DNA from: Xiphophorus maculatus
Lineage: Eukaryota > Chordata > Actinopteri > Cyprinodontiformes > Poeciliidae
Length of the DNA stretch: 64,000 nucleotides
NCBI RefSeq assembly: GCF_002775205.1
Contig: NC_036450.1
Coordinates: forward strand, 13,535,479 to 13,599,478
Reading direction: 5' to 3'
Shown: in pieces, positions 1-31,840 of the stretch
Position numbering within the stretch: position 1 is the stretch's first letter
Layout: the number at the start of each line of letters is the position of its first letter
The notes under the pieces: model-generated
Told to the model about the DNA's origin: nothing
Seen by the model: only the letters and a program-made list of their open reading frames with translations
Database searches by the model: none
Program-made: the position numbers and the translations under genes

Positions 1-3000
1 CTGCCTCTCAGGGGGACGCGCTCAGCCCGAGTGACAGTTCAGGGACCCCCAGCCAGGTTGGTTTCCGCGCTCCACCCTGCTGTGCACACAAACATCCATC
101 CCTCATCAACATACGCCGCACTTCCTTCACATCTGCCCTCATTCTATCCACAATAATTAATTTCAAGGGAGAAACAAACTTATTTTCAAGCTCTTCATAG
201 TGACTGTTTGAAGTCACACAAACAGTCGCCCTCTTGTGCAAAACTGAACCCGAATCGAGCCTGAAAATCCTTTTCTTTTCCTCTTTTCCTTGGGTTTTCA
301 GGGTCCAGCTGGAAACAGCTGTGTTTGTGTTGCGTCAGAGTGCAGAGCCCTGAGTCGGGCCAGTGAGGCAGCTTAAACCGTTTGCCTTTTATAGGTCTGT
401 TACATGAACTGATTCTGTTATGTAACAATCACAGAAGTTAAACTCGCCTCATGGCATTGCTGCTGAAGCCAGGGAATAGAAACACCGAGTCCCGTCACTC
501 CTGTCAGCGAATGTCTGCATATTGTAAAGGGGATTTAATCCTCAGACCTAGAAACAAACATATTTGACCTAATTATGTTTACTGAAACAAAAATGCCAGT
601 CGGGACATAGACTTCAGTCCTCCTGTAGATTAAACTGTGTTAAATCTTTGGTCACTGTGGTAGAGATGTGCTTTCCTTTGCTTTTTTTACATTTAAATGT
701 TTCAGATGATCCAAACAGATATTATTATTAGACAAAGAGTAAATCTCCTTGTTTGGTTCTGGTTCTGGGGATGCAAAGCAGACCAGAACCGGAAGACCTG
801 AGAGGTCTGGAAGGTTGATACAACAACAGCAGATCTTTAATGTATTGTGGTTTTCAAATGATGTTTTTTATTTGTTGTTTAAGCTCAAACTGGAATCAAA
901 GAATAAGTCAGTCAGTTTTTGGGCATAAGAATTGTGCGACATGGCTGGTGGAGATCTCAAAAATATATATCTTCCAAATGCTGATTACACTTTGTTGTTT
1001 TTTACTGCATCTGCCATCAGATGATGTTTGTGAGTGTTGGTTGCGTAGCTTTCAAAGTGTTCTGCTCGGCATGGCAGAGCAACTTTTGCATTCCTTTGCA
1101 AGTGCTTCCTACTAGTCCCTTTTTTTGTTTAAAATTTCTGTGCAAAAACTAACACGTAGTCACAGAAACCATGTGATCCAGAAGGCTTGGCTGTTTGACT
1201 GAGTGGAGCTGCTGCCGGCGTCTCTGAGGAGTCTCCTCTGAGCATGAAGTCTGCGCGAGGGCGGGCGCGCCGCTACGCTGATGGATGCATTATTAAAACG
1301 TCTTCATTAGAGGACGACGGAGGTCTGCTGGAATGTGCTGAGGCACAGAAAGAACGAGATAGTTTTGTTTTATTGCACTGAGGTGGAAACAATAAACTCC
1401 ATCATATTAGATGTTACAGGCTCTCTTTTGTCAAGGAGATCAAAAGAGGACAAAAGAGGACAAAAGCGGATGATTGGCTGATGTAATGCTCAGAAACAGA
1501 TCAGCTGTTTTCCAGCTGCTTTTGTTGTAGTTTAAATTCAGTTAACAGAAGGTTAAATTAGTAGTTATCCTTATTTCAAATAGTGAAATCAATCTAGACT
1601 GATAGAAGTTTTGTAGAGGAATGTAGCCAGACGACATCTGTGTATTATCTGTGTTGCTCAACAAAAGAAAAGTTAAACTGTGTTTGATTGTATGTCATGT
1701 TATTGTCTGAGTTTGATTTTAATTATAATTTTATTGTCAGAACAAAACGTTATCATCTTTCCAGTCAGAAAGGAAGGATTTTTAACCCAATTTTTAAGCT
1801 TAGCGTTTGTACATCACAAACATTCAAGATTCACTTACATTCTGCAGCTGCAAACACAAGGTTATTTTTTCCCCTCCATTATCCAAATGAACCACTACTG
1901 TGTTTATAACACTTACATATTAGCCACACTTAATTTGCATAAATTAGTCCTCAAATGTTGACATTTATTTTATTGCATCAAAGAAATCATGTCATAATTA
2001 TTCTCTGCAATCAGAATGAAGCTTGCAGATTGTATACAGCTGAATTACCAGGCACACATTCACTAGTGCAACATCCTGTGACAAATTAGAAATAGAAAAC
2101 TTCTGGCTCTGTTTTCTATGTTAATGTTTTTGTCTCAAAGAAAGACTTTGTCTTTCATCTTCTCTCTTGTCAGAATTTAAAATCAGAAAGTTTTGTGTCA
2201 TCCAGATTCTCAGGCTCTCAAGATCACTTAAATCTACCTAGCCAATTGGATTCATCAGTGACTTTTATTCATGATTTAACAAGTGGGATGATTTCTGTTT
2301 GACTTAAGCCCAGATGTGTTGGGATAGCTATTATTTCTTAGCATAATAAATCAACATTTGAAAACTGTATTTTGGTTTTACACTCATTATTTTTGTCAAA
2401 TATTAACCTTTATTTGTGTAATCTCAAACACATAGGTCAGACAAAAACAGCAAAAAATAGAGGAAGTCTGCAATACTGTTGACTAGGAGCAACTGCAAGT
2501 TTGTTTTTAATGGTATTTAGCATTGCAAAAACCACTTTAAAAAAGTGAAACACCACTAAAAGCCAATCATATGTTTGACAAGCCATATAGGAAGTGAAGA
2601 CAAAGTGCAGATTTTCTTTCAGTTCTTGACCAATCCTGTCCACGTTGGAACCATTATGTTCAGCAGGTTTCCACAAATGATCCAGAAAGACTCTTGCAAA
2701 CAGCTGGAGGCAAGTTTGTTTATTAATAATTTAGACTGAAACGTTGCCGTGCTTTCTTCTTCATTGCGAGAACGCTGAAGAACTCTTTTTCTTTTTAAAT
2801 CTCAGTTTGAGAGCAAATGTAATGAATCCGTACACATGAAAGCTATTTTATGATTGGTTAGAGCTTGGGAAGAAATCGCATCTCTTCCTGCTTGTGTGTC
2901 GTCTCTAAACGGCAGCTTTCACTGAAATCAAACAGTTTCATTGAACTAACTGACCAATAAAATACTCTTTTCATACTAAAGGGATGCTTTAGGGCTTTCT

Positions 3001-6000
3001 CTCATTTGGTGTGAGATGAGATTCAGGCAGTGTGAACACAAGACATAATCACAACAGAGGAAGAAATATTTTCTCTGGAGATATTTTTCTTCAACCCCCA
3101 TGGGCGTTTTAAGGCATCAAAATGCTGATTATGCTGATGACTGCAGTCAAGCATCAGTTTGAAAGCTAACAGACATTTCACTCCCGCAGGAGCATGAGGA
3201 CACACCGACAGCTTCCCTTTTGAACCTGGAGCCTGCTGAAAACATCTTAGAGGTGCTGGCTGTGTTCAGATTTGCCTGATTCGTATCGCAGACGTCGTTG
3301 TTGAAAAAGTGAAGTCTGTGACTAACAGCTGTGCTCCCGTGCGGATTGCAGGTCAGCCCGGCGACGCAGAGGAGGATCAGGGCCTCGCTGTCTGATCTCG
3401 ACAACGAGGAGGCCATAGAAAACCTCTCCGTCCGCCAGCTAAAAGAAATCCTCGCCAGAAACTTTGTCAATTATTCCGGCTGCTGCGAGAAGTGGGAGCT
3501 GCTGGATCGAGTTCATCGGCTTTACAGGGAAAACGAGCAGAACAGGAAATCCAGTAAGGACTCTGAAGTTCATTTTATTGCATTGATCATTACCTTAATG
3601 CCTGACTAAATTTCTCCCTTTTTTTCGTGCTATCCTTTAGTGGAAAACGTCAGCATAACTGCAGGTAAATATTTTTTGGATTATTGCATTATTTTTTTAT
3701 GATAATTGATTGTTTTGGTTAAATCGGGAAGTAAGTGCCTTGCAAAAGTATTCACATCTCTCCAACTATTTCATATTTTACCACTTTTTGCACAGATTCT
3801 TCATTGTATTTTATTGCAATTTTACATTTTAAAAAAAACAACACGAATTGGAGCATAATTGTGAAATGGAATGGAATGACACGTGGGTAAAAGATTTTAC
3901 AAATAAAAATTAAGTTAATTTTCATCCTCCATGAGTCCAAGCATATTGAAATCTCCTTTTTTTATCATCACAGCTGCAGCAGTTTTAAAACATTTTCCCA
4001 TTATTCTTTGTAAAATGGCTCAAGTTTGGATGAAGAGCAGCTGTTTACGTTAGGCTTTCAAGACTCGTCACAGATTCTCATTTGGATTTAGTTCTGAACA
4101 CAACATGATGCTGCCACCACCGTGTTTCACAGTGGGAATAATGTGTTCAGGACGATGTTCAGTGTTATTGTTGCTGACACACATGGCCTTTAATAGTAGG
4201 TCAAATGTTACATTTTGATCTTATCTGACCTGCGCATCCTGTTTGCTGTTCTCCCTACAGCAAACTGCGCACAAGATTATTCATGGCTTTCTTTCAACAA
4301 CGACTACATTCCTGAGATAAAGGCTAGATCGTTCATTACTATTCTCACTCAGCGCTTTCAGAGTTATGATCCACTTGACTGTTTCTATCAAGTTTTTCCT
4401 TGCTGGCAACATAGTCAGAACTTTTGATGCTGTTTTAAAATTTAACCCTGGTTTAAGCTTCTTCATAACTTGACCTGTCTGCTATTTTTCTATGCTTCAT
4501 GAAGCTGTTTGTCCACTAATGCTCTGTGAAGAAATACTCATTAGATGACTAGTGAATACAAATGGTTTCACCTGATTTGACTTTATTTACAGTTTTTATC
4601 TTTGGGAAAATTATACCATATATTGTTTCTTTTCCACTTTATAATTATAAAGTTCTTTTTGTTTATGAATCATAAAATCCCAATCGAATACACCGATGTA
4701 AAAAAGTTCACATGTGAATACTTTTGCAAAGCATCGTAAAATATGAAGCAAAGAAAACGTTGCTGCACAACTGTACCTTGATTTTGATTTCCATTAAAGA
4801 ACAGACTTATTATTCCCAAAACTAATTGATTTTTACTGTTATTGCCCGTTCTTATCTGTGAAGTGGTTGCATATCCTCAACCTCTTTGCAACAGTGGAGT
4901 TGGAGGTAAGATATAACCAAGCGAACGTTTTCATTTCCTTCATGAACTGCTGTGCAGACACAGTAAAGGCATGCTGCAGTCATTTGTTTTGCTCATGTGA
5001 TCCTTTCCATCCTGTACGGCATCTTGTTATGGACATTGACTCCTGCCTGCTTCTGTTTCCACATTTCATGTGTCTTTCCCACTCTGCGCCATCTCCTGTA
5101 ATTCTGAAGGACAGCCTCTCGTTCTGTCATTAATGCGCCCTATTAAAGCTTTTAACTCTTGACGAGCCATCATATTACTGCTGCAGCAGCACGTCTCCAT
5201 CAGGTGTAATTACATTGTCAAGCATCTCGGCCGACACGAAGGCCTCCAGGACCTTATTAGCCCACTTTGCATCCAGCTGCAGGGGGGCAGGCGGGCTGCA
5301 GCTGCATCGACTTTTTGCCCGTCACGGCAGCGGGAGTCGGATTTAGGCCAGCCAGCCGATCGCTCAGCATTTGACTCCCATAAGTCAGTGCTCTGACACG
5401 ATTTAAAATGATTTGATGCCTGTAGCTTCTCCTCCTTAGCTGGGATTGAACAAGGGGGAAACGCTCCCTTCAATTGGAGCATGAAAACTGTCGGAGTTTA
5501 ATCAAATCAGGAGGAAGCTGCTCGACAAATAATTACAGAAATAGCTTGCAGAATTTGAGTGGCATGTAGAAATGAGAGAGCAGATTGGTGCCGGCTGAAG
5601 GCGGAAGGGGAAAACAGAAAAGATAATAAACTAAAATATAAATATATATTTGTTGATGGGGTTGCAGCATAACAGAATCCATTAGTTGGAAGAATATGTA
5701 CTGTATGGATTTTTTCCTCAAGGACTGAGAAACTCAATGTAAAACATAAAATGTGTGATATTATGTCAACCTATGCGATCCATATTAAAATGTAAGTAAA
5801 AATATTATCTTAGTTTTGTGTCATAAAGTAAAGTGTAAGTTTGCACTCTTTATGCAAACTTTATGTTCTGTTTTTAACTTTTTTGTGAAGCAAATTGATT
5901 CTTTTTGCACTGAAGCTGCACGGTAGATAAAAACGCAATTGCAATCATAATTTTATTGTGTGCAATACTACAATCTCAACAGACTTCATGGATCCAGCAG

Positions 6001-7639
6001 TTTTTCGATATAAAATTGTAGGTGCCATATGTTCTTAGTTATCAAGATATTGAAGCTGAAGAGTTGAGGTCACTGTGAATATGGAAAGGAAAGAGAAAAG
6101 TGGAAAAACTCAACTTATGTAGAGCTTTTCTTGTCATACTGACCACTTTACAGTCACATTCACCCAATTTCACTATTGCACTAACAAATTCATGCACCAA
6201 AACGCTGATCGGCAGGCAACTTGCCCAGGAGCACATTGGCATGTGACTGTATGTGGAATCAAGCCCACAACCTTTCGACTGCAATACGCACTGATCCACA
6301 TTCATCGCTTTCCTGTAGCAATCTGTTGCACCATGACCTTGTATTGATTCATTGGTTTTCTATCAATTCAAATCCATGCTGAAGATTAAACTAGTAATGA
6401 ACACTGGCTTCAAATAAAAAATAAAATAAAAACTTAATTTACAGGTGAATTAATAACCAACAGATGCAGTCGGTCTCATCTGTTTTCTTGACAGATGTTT
6501 TGTTTCATCAGGAGTTATCTGACACATCATTCTACTTTTTGTATTAAATTTGCTGCTTACTCATGCTGATGATGTTTTTATGCGTCACTAATGTTCACTG
6601 TTTTGATATGACTTGATAATGCGGCTTGCAACATATGACGCTCAAGTTAATTTTGTTCAGGAAAAACTAATCTTGTGCTTCATGATCTTAACAATGTGCC
6701 ATCCATCCATCCATCCATCCATCTATCCATCCATCCATCCATCCATCCATCCATTAATCCATCCATCAGACAGGTTGCCATTTTTTTCACAGATTTAAAG
6801 CATTTAAATTACAATTACAGAATATAAAATCATTTGTTGTAGTTTAAATTAAGACTTAAATCCATTTTGATGCTGCAGAGGAAGACCACTGATGATACCA
6901 GTTTTATGTTTATAATTTAATCTGCTGTCAGGAAATCAACAAAGCATTAACTTGAAATAACAAAAAATAACTAAAAGGCCATCTGAATCAAAATTGTCTT
7001 CACAGAAGACAAAATACAATCAAGGCAAAATAAACCTACAAATAAAAACACAAAAAATCTGCATTCACTAACAACAAGATTAAGAAGTTCTGTTACAAAG
7101 ATCTGTTTTCTCTTCAAAGGTAAGAGGACATAATTTGATTTAGACTTATTGTCATTGCACAAAAACACGGCAGTGAATTTGGCAACCAAATGTTGTTGCT
7201 TGGCCACCAGAGTACACAGAAAAAATACTGAAAAACTAAAGGTGTAACTACAGATAGATATATAAAAGTGTTATTGATGCGGGTCAGAAAAAAGAACAAA
7301 GAATTCTGCAGAAACGTAATCTATCACACCTCAAGAGAAAACATTTGAGAGTTACAGAGGCCAGATGGTTTGGGTGCCATGAATAAATCAACTGAACTCT
7401 GATCTATGTGCAGTTCAATAACATGCATGTGATGCTTCCCATTTCCCTCCACAGATGGAGTCCGAGCTCAGCTGGCGGCGGACGAAAACCTTTGTCGCAT
7501 CTGCATGGACGCCATCATCGACTGCGTGTTGCTTGAATGCGGCCACATGGTGACCTGCACCAAATGCGGAAAGAGGATGAGCGAGTGCCCCATCTGCAGG
7601 CAGTACGTGGTGCGGGCCGTGCATGTCTTCAAGTCCTAA
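1..7639 (+). CDS. rnf34: E3 ubiquitin ligase RNF34, C-terminal exons (5' partial)
   Basis: The supported coding exons are 3352-3553, 3641-3664 and 7455-7639, joined in phase and ending in TAA; 137 codons are seen, plus a possible upstream exon at 12-56. The first exon encodes the SAP-like helix region ([20 protein letters not shown]). The last encodes a C3HC4 RING finger with the pairs CRIC, CGH, CTKC and CPIC, ending in [12 protein letters not shown]34 ubiquitinates caspases, p53 and other targets, and its N-terminal FYVE-like domain (not in this window) binds membranes. The ending [16 protein letters not shown] and the terminal FKS fit RNF34 better than its paralogue RFFL, which ends FRS. 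KDM2B next door supports this. The 24-nt exon is phase 1 on both sides, so it can be skipped without a frame change. The N-terminal half lies outside the window. Confidence 0.92.
12..56 (+). CDS. rnf34: Possible upstream RNF34 exon (serine/proline linker)
   Basis: The first bases look like the end of an exon. A frame open from base 3 reads [18 protein letters not shown] and stops at a GT donor after base 56, in phase 0, which matches the phase of the next RNF34 exon. A ctcag acceptor at 8-11 would make this a 45-nt exon; alternatively the exon continues to the left of the window. A Ser/Pro-rich stretch is expected just before the SLSD...SVRQLKE region in this family. Nothing here is diagnostic by itself. 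Confidence 0.5.
1441..1470. repeat. Short tandem repeat, 10-bp unit x3
   Basis: Three nearly identical copies of a unit like caaaagagga follow one another; the third ends in cgga. It lies in the large intron before the 3352 exon of RNF34. Confidence 0.7.
3733..4737. mobile_element. Non-autonomous Tc1-like DNA element, about 1 kb
   Basis: Imperfect terminal inverted repeats share the core gcaaaagtattcacat: tgccttgcaaaagtattc on the left and its inverse gaatacttttgcaaagca on the right. The interior has no transposase frame but carries 'gatgctgccaccaccgtgtt', a phrase I recognise from dispersed teleost DNA-transposon copies. It sits in the last intron of RNF34. The family assignment rests on memory of such repeats, not a search. 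Confidence 0.65.
5165..5600. other. GC-richer non-coding block in RNF34 intron (candidate regulatory element)
   Basis: About 430 bases differ in composition from the AT-rich intron around them. They carry several homeodomain-type cores (gtaattac near 5209, aataattac near 5528, taatcaaatc near 5500) and CAGCTG E-boxes (near 5275 and 5300). No convincing frame or repeat signature is visible. Conservation would decide whether this is an enhancer; I only see the composition and motifs. Confidence 0.3.
6120..6302. repeat. Teleost interspersed repeat fragment
   Basis: The stretch from 'actttacagtcacattcacc' to 'caagcccacaacctttcgac' resembles the 3' portion of a family widespread in fish genomes, with the phrase 'gaatcgaacccacaaccttt'. 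No coding sequence or terminal repeats are left, so class is not assigned. Confidence 0.45.
6699..6767. repeat. (CCAT)n microsatellite
   Basis: A tetranucleotide array of about 17 units with two interruptions (ctat near 6723 and taat near 6754). Such arrays often mark the 3' tail of a LINE fragment in fish, but no LINE body is recognisable beside it. Confidence 0.95.
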
Positions 7640-8276
7640 AACTGATTTTTTTTTTTTTTTTCGTTGCGTCGGAGCGCGCGTGGCCCTGGATTTAGCACGG
7701 AGGAGGAACCTGATGCTGCAACAATTGTGAAAGAATTTTTTTTTTCCAGACTAGACTGTTGCCTCTGGCCTACATTTCCCCCCTTCGTCCCACCTGTCCT
7801 CCGGCCGCGCCAGGTCTCCCACTCTGCACAGCAGACACCGACACGACTCTCTGCTTTAAATCCTTACTTGTGGGAGGCAAGAGGAGGTGGTTCTGTGGAC
7901 GCTTTGAGACGGTCTGTGGCGATAGATTTGAGATCCCAGGGTTTTAGAGTTGATAAGGTTTACACTGTCATGCCACATGGCACTGTATGATCTCCCTCAG
8001 TGTTCATTAGGATGTGCAATATCAGAGAAAAAGACTTTGTGCGTGTGTGTTATTAGAAAAAAACATCAGCCATTTCATCCATCACACACAAGGGTGCGTG
8101 TAGGGTGCCAAACAACTTGCCTTCACAGGATGTTTTGGTTAAGATCTCACAGTATGCATCTCATAACCAGCAAGTTTGGTTTAATAGTTTACTTTTAATC
8201 TTTTTCAGATCCGCTTTAGAAAACAAAGTCTGGACACGTTTCCCTGGTAATTCATTCATGACAAAAAATAAATAAA
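7640..8276 (+). terminator. rnf34: RNF34 3' UTR with tandem AATAAA signals
   Basis: The sequence after the RNF34 stop has no coding potential. It ends at two overlapping AATAAA hexamers (8267-8272 and 8271-8276), the first canonical poly(A) signals downstream of the stop. Cleavage would be expected within about 30 bases. Confidence 0.65.
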
Positions 8277-8445
8277 TCTGAAGTCAAACCCAACTTCACC
8301 TGGACCACGTCTCAGCCCCCTTATTTGTTAAGAAAATATTTTTAATATCAAGCTTGCAACAATTTGAGAGCTCTGCATAGTTTATGGTTGATTTGGGAAA
8401 TAGATGAAAGAATTACCCTCTTAGTTTTGATTATGCTGTCATCTA

Positions 8446-9058
8446 CAGTGCCTTGCAAAAATATTCATATCCTTGAACCTTTTTTCTAGGTTTTTTTCCC
8501 CCCCAATTTTAACCACAAACCTCAGCGTATTTCAATGGGATTTTGTGTGATTGGCCAACAACAAAGTAAGCACGTCAGTGGAAAGTGGGAAAAAGAAATT
8601 ATCCATAATTTAAATTTTCTTGTCCATTCCTGAAGACCCAGCAGTGAAAAATTAGATCTTTAAGGAAGAATATTCCTGGTCAAATGAGACCAAAATAAAA
8701 CATTTTTGTGAGGAGGCTTAAAGTCGGCAGTGTAAGGGAAGCTGGGCCAAGTTGGCGTGAAGATGGGCGGAGCTAAATAGAGGAAGCTACTTAAAAAGCT
8801 ACTAAAACCTGCAAACAAATCAAGACTGGAGCAGCTTCACGCAGAACAACAACCCTGAACATTCAGATCAAAACCTTCTGTTAGTCTGACCTAAAACAAA
8901 GCCTTGAAAATTAATATGAAAAAAACATTTAAAAAAAACTTTTTAGTTGCTACTACTTTGTGTTGGTCTGTCACAAAAAAAAAAAAATCTGTTTGTGGTT
9001 GTAATGTAATAAAATGTGGAAAAAGTTCTAGGGCATGAAAACTTTTGCAAATCATCTT
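8446..9058. mobile_element. Small non-autonomous inverted-repeat element, about 0.6 kb
   Basis: The left end (cagtgccttgcaaaaatatt) and right end (ttttgcaaatcatc) are inverted relatives, with the same terminal phrase as the copy in the RNF34 intron. There is no transposase frame. It fills much of the gap between the convergent RNF34 and KDM2B 3' ends. Confidence 0.6.
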
Positions 9059-9653
9059 AAAACCTTCACCATCTCCTTCCACTAATCGTGCTTCTTTATG
9101 GTTCCATCCTAGCTAATCAGGTGCTACTTCCTCATTTATTACTGTTAGATCATTAACATAATTTTTGTCTTGTGGTCCTACATTTTGCTACACAGAGGTA
9201 GCTGTATTTACTTTAACCTGTTATGCAAATGAAACACCTTCATGTCAAAAGAGGCAGTTAAATCTGTTTTGAAGTACTTTGCAGCAAACTGAATAGATCT
9301 CATACGTAGCTTCCGTAGTTCATTGATAAGTTATGGATGTTTTCTTGTAAGAAATATGATTTTTTTTTAAACAAAAAAGAAAAACTCCACTGAGTAGAGA
9401 GGGTTGAGAATTTTCCAGAATGTTTTCTCACTGCGTCACCATCTCTCTCTCTTTGTTTGGCGTGTTTCTGTCACCAGGTCCAAACATCTGAAACTGTTGA
9501 ACACCATTTCCGCTGTACGGAGCACTGTAACTCTGTAGGTCCTGTTGTTGAAGCTGCTGTTTGTCGAAGATGTCATTCACGGGCAGCTACGGTGATATCA
9601 GACTGGGAGAGCACTCATATTCACAGATATTTATATTCTGAATGTTGAACCTT

Positions 9654-9690
9654 TTTATTTTGGTTAACAGGAGATAAAAAAGGATTTATT
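9654..9690 (-). terminator. kdm2b: Candidate KDM2B poly(A) signals
   Basis: Read on the minus strand, AATAAA occurs at 9685-9690 and 9654-9659. With the stop at 11639 this implies a 3' UTR of about 1.95 kb. Another hexamer near 10500 could give a shorter one; the sequence cannot say which is used. Bases 8300-9650, between the two convergent genes, hold only the small inverted-repeat element and AT-rich sequence. Confidence 0.4.
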
Positions 9691-11638
9691 AGATTCAATA
9701 AAATGCAGTATTACAAACCACAAGGTTTAAAGTCTGCTCTTCATTTCCATATAGAGTCCATTTAATTATCGGCGTTAAATCAAACGTCAGTATTAAAAAA
9801 AAATTGGTGCACAAGTTTGAGTTGATTATTTATGCCTGCTTTCATTTATGTCAAACAAATGTTTATGTCATCATCTTAATAAATACAAAAATAGAGAATA
9901 TGCTGCCCTCACCAACCCAGTCCTATGTAAAAAAAAATAAAACAAATACATGAATAACTGTTCCCAAGTAAATGTATGACATTCAACACATGATATGTGA
10001 AACCTTTGAAAAAAATTAAAATTGAAGACCTCATTGTTCATAGTGAATTTAATATCTCAAAGATTTTCTATAAGATTTACATGTATGTTTTGAACAGATA
10101 GACTGATCTAAGGTAATATACAAAAAATCTCACAGAGACAGTCTTTAAAAAATGAATCTTTAAAAGTAATGTTGCTAAACTGTAAACATGGACTGACATT
10201 TTATAAAAACAAAAATCTTTCCACAAAAGGAGAACCATTTAAAAAAAAAACATTTCTCATGAAAACTGAAATTGTTCAGTGTTACAAACCAAACACAAAC
10301 TTAAAAACACTTCTGTAAAATGTTGCAAATAAAGAAGCATTTTGTTAATATATCTGTTCCCACATGATAAATGGTAATGCGTCTCTAGTCTTTGTGTTAA
10401 AAATAAAAGAGATCATGCCATTAGTCATAAAGTAAAACCTTGAAACTTATCCTCGGACCAATGTGCTTGGCTGTCATAAATTTAGCAGAAGACAGAATAT
10501 TTATTTATTTAAAAGCCTCAACTGCAGCAGATGGAAACCAAATCTCCCATAATGGTGAAATGCAGAATAATCACAATTTTGGAACAAAAATGAATGAAAA
10601 ACTTCCTTGTTGTTTTTTTATTTAATATGACGGTTTTATACATACTTTAGACAAATTACTTTCCCTTCTATTTTTTCAGACTTGGCAGATTAATATGATT
10701 CAGCACTGCTTATTTTAACCTAAGGGGCTCCACTAAGGCCTAGATTTAGTAATGTTAAAATATTATTAAATCTAAAGATGGATGTAAACATTTCTTTGCT
10801 GCATGCAGAGCTGAAACGTTTTCGTCTAGAAAGCACCAGCAAGAGAGATGGCAAAGAGGCAACTGCTCACTGACGTCTTAATGCAGAGCAACCGAGTGAA
10901 ATGCAAGCAGGCAGTAAAATTACTCAGCAGAACATTTAGTGTTGAAAAAATAGGCTTTATACACTGTACAACATAGCGTATGTAGGAATACATTCATGTA
11001 TTCGTGTGTACCTCATGAGTGCAAATAAGTTTTAAGCTTTGAAACATACACACAGGTACAGTACCTGATCCAAATATGGTCTTTATATTGGAAAACTTTT
11101 TTTTTACAGTAGCTTTATCTAATAGAAAAAAAAAACAGATCCAGGCACATTCAATAAAGTGTAAAAACAACCGCACAAACACTAATTACCTTCCAACAAC
11201 TGATTTTTCTCTTAACTCCACAGAGCTGAACAACAATGCAAACTGATTATCTTTTTTTCCCCTTGTTTTGGCAATATGATATTATACTGGTGCATTTTAT
11301 ATTGCACGTAAATGTAAGAAAAACTTTCTGATACAAAAATAGTGATTTATAATGCAAAGGTTATTGCATTAGAGCAAAATAGTCTATAAACACCAGGGGA
11401 TAGCTGTGATAGAATATGCAAACAGTTTATCAATAAATAAGTCATAAACAGGAGCAACAACAAAAACATTGAATGTAATATTGCCATAGCTGGACAAGAC
11501 CTCCATTTTTACATTCTGGCTCAGCAGCACATCAGTTTTCAGATGTATTTACCGTCCGTGTGTCAGTTCTGTGTCTCTATCACAAAGTCGTCTGCTGCCT
11601 CCAAGTGGACGGTAGTTTTATCACAGTCTCTCCCGCTC

Positions 11639-31840
<20,202 letters not shown>

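Noticed and set aside
6699-6767. CRISPR-like regular repeat
   Set aside because: It is a simple tetranucleotide microsatellite without spacers, in a vertebrate genome.
9457-9648. Cys/His-containing 63-codon frame between RNF34 and KDM2B
   Set aside because: It looked like a possible zinc-finger exon, but cysteine spacing fits no known finger and neither neighbour needs another exon there.
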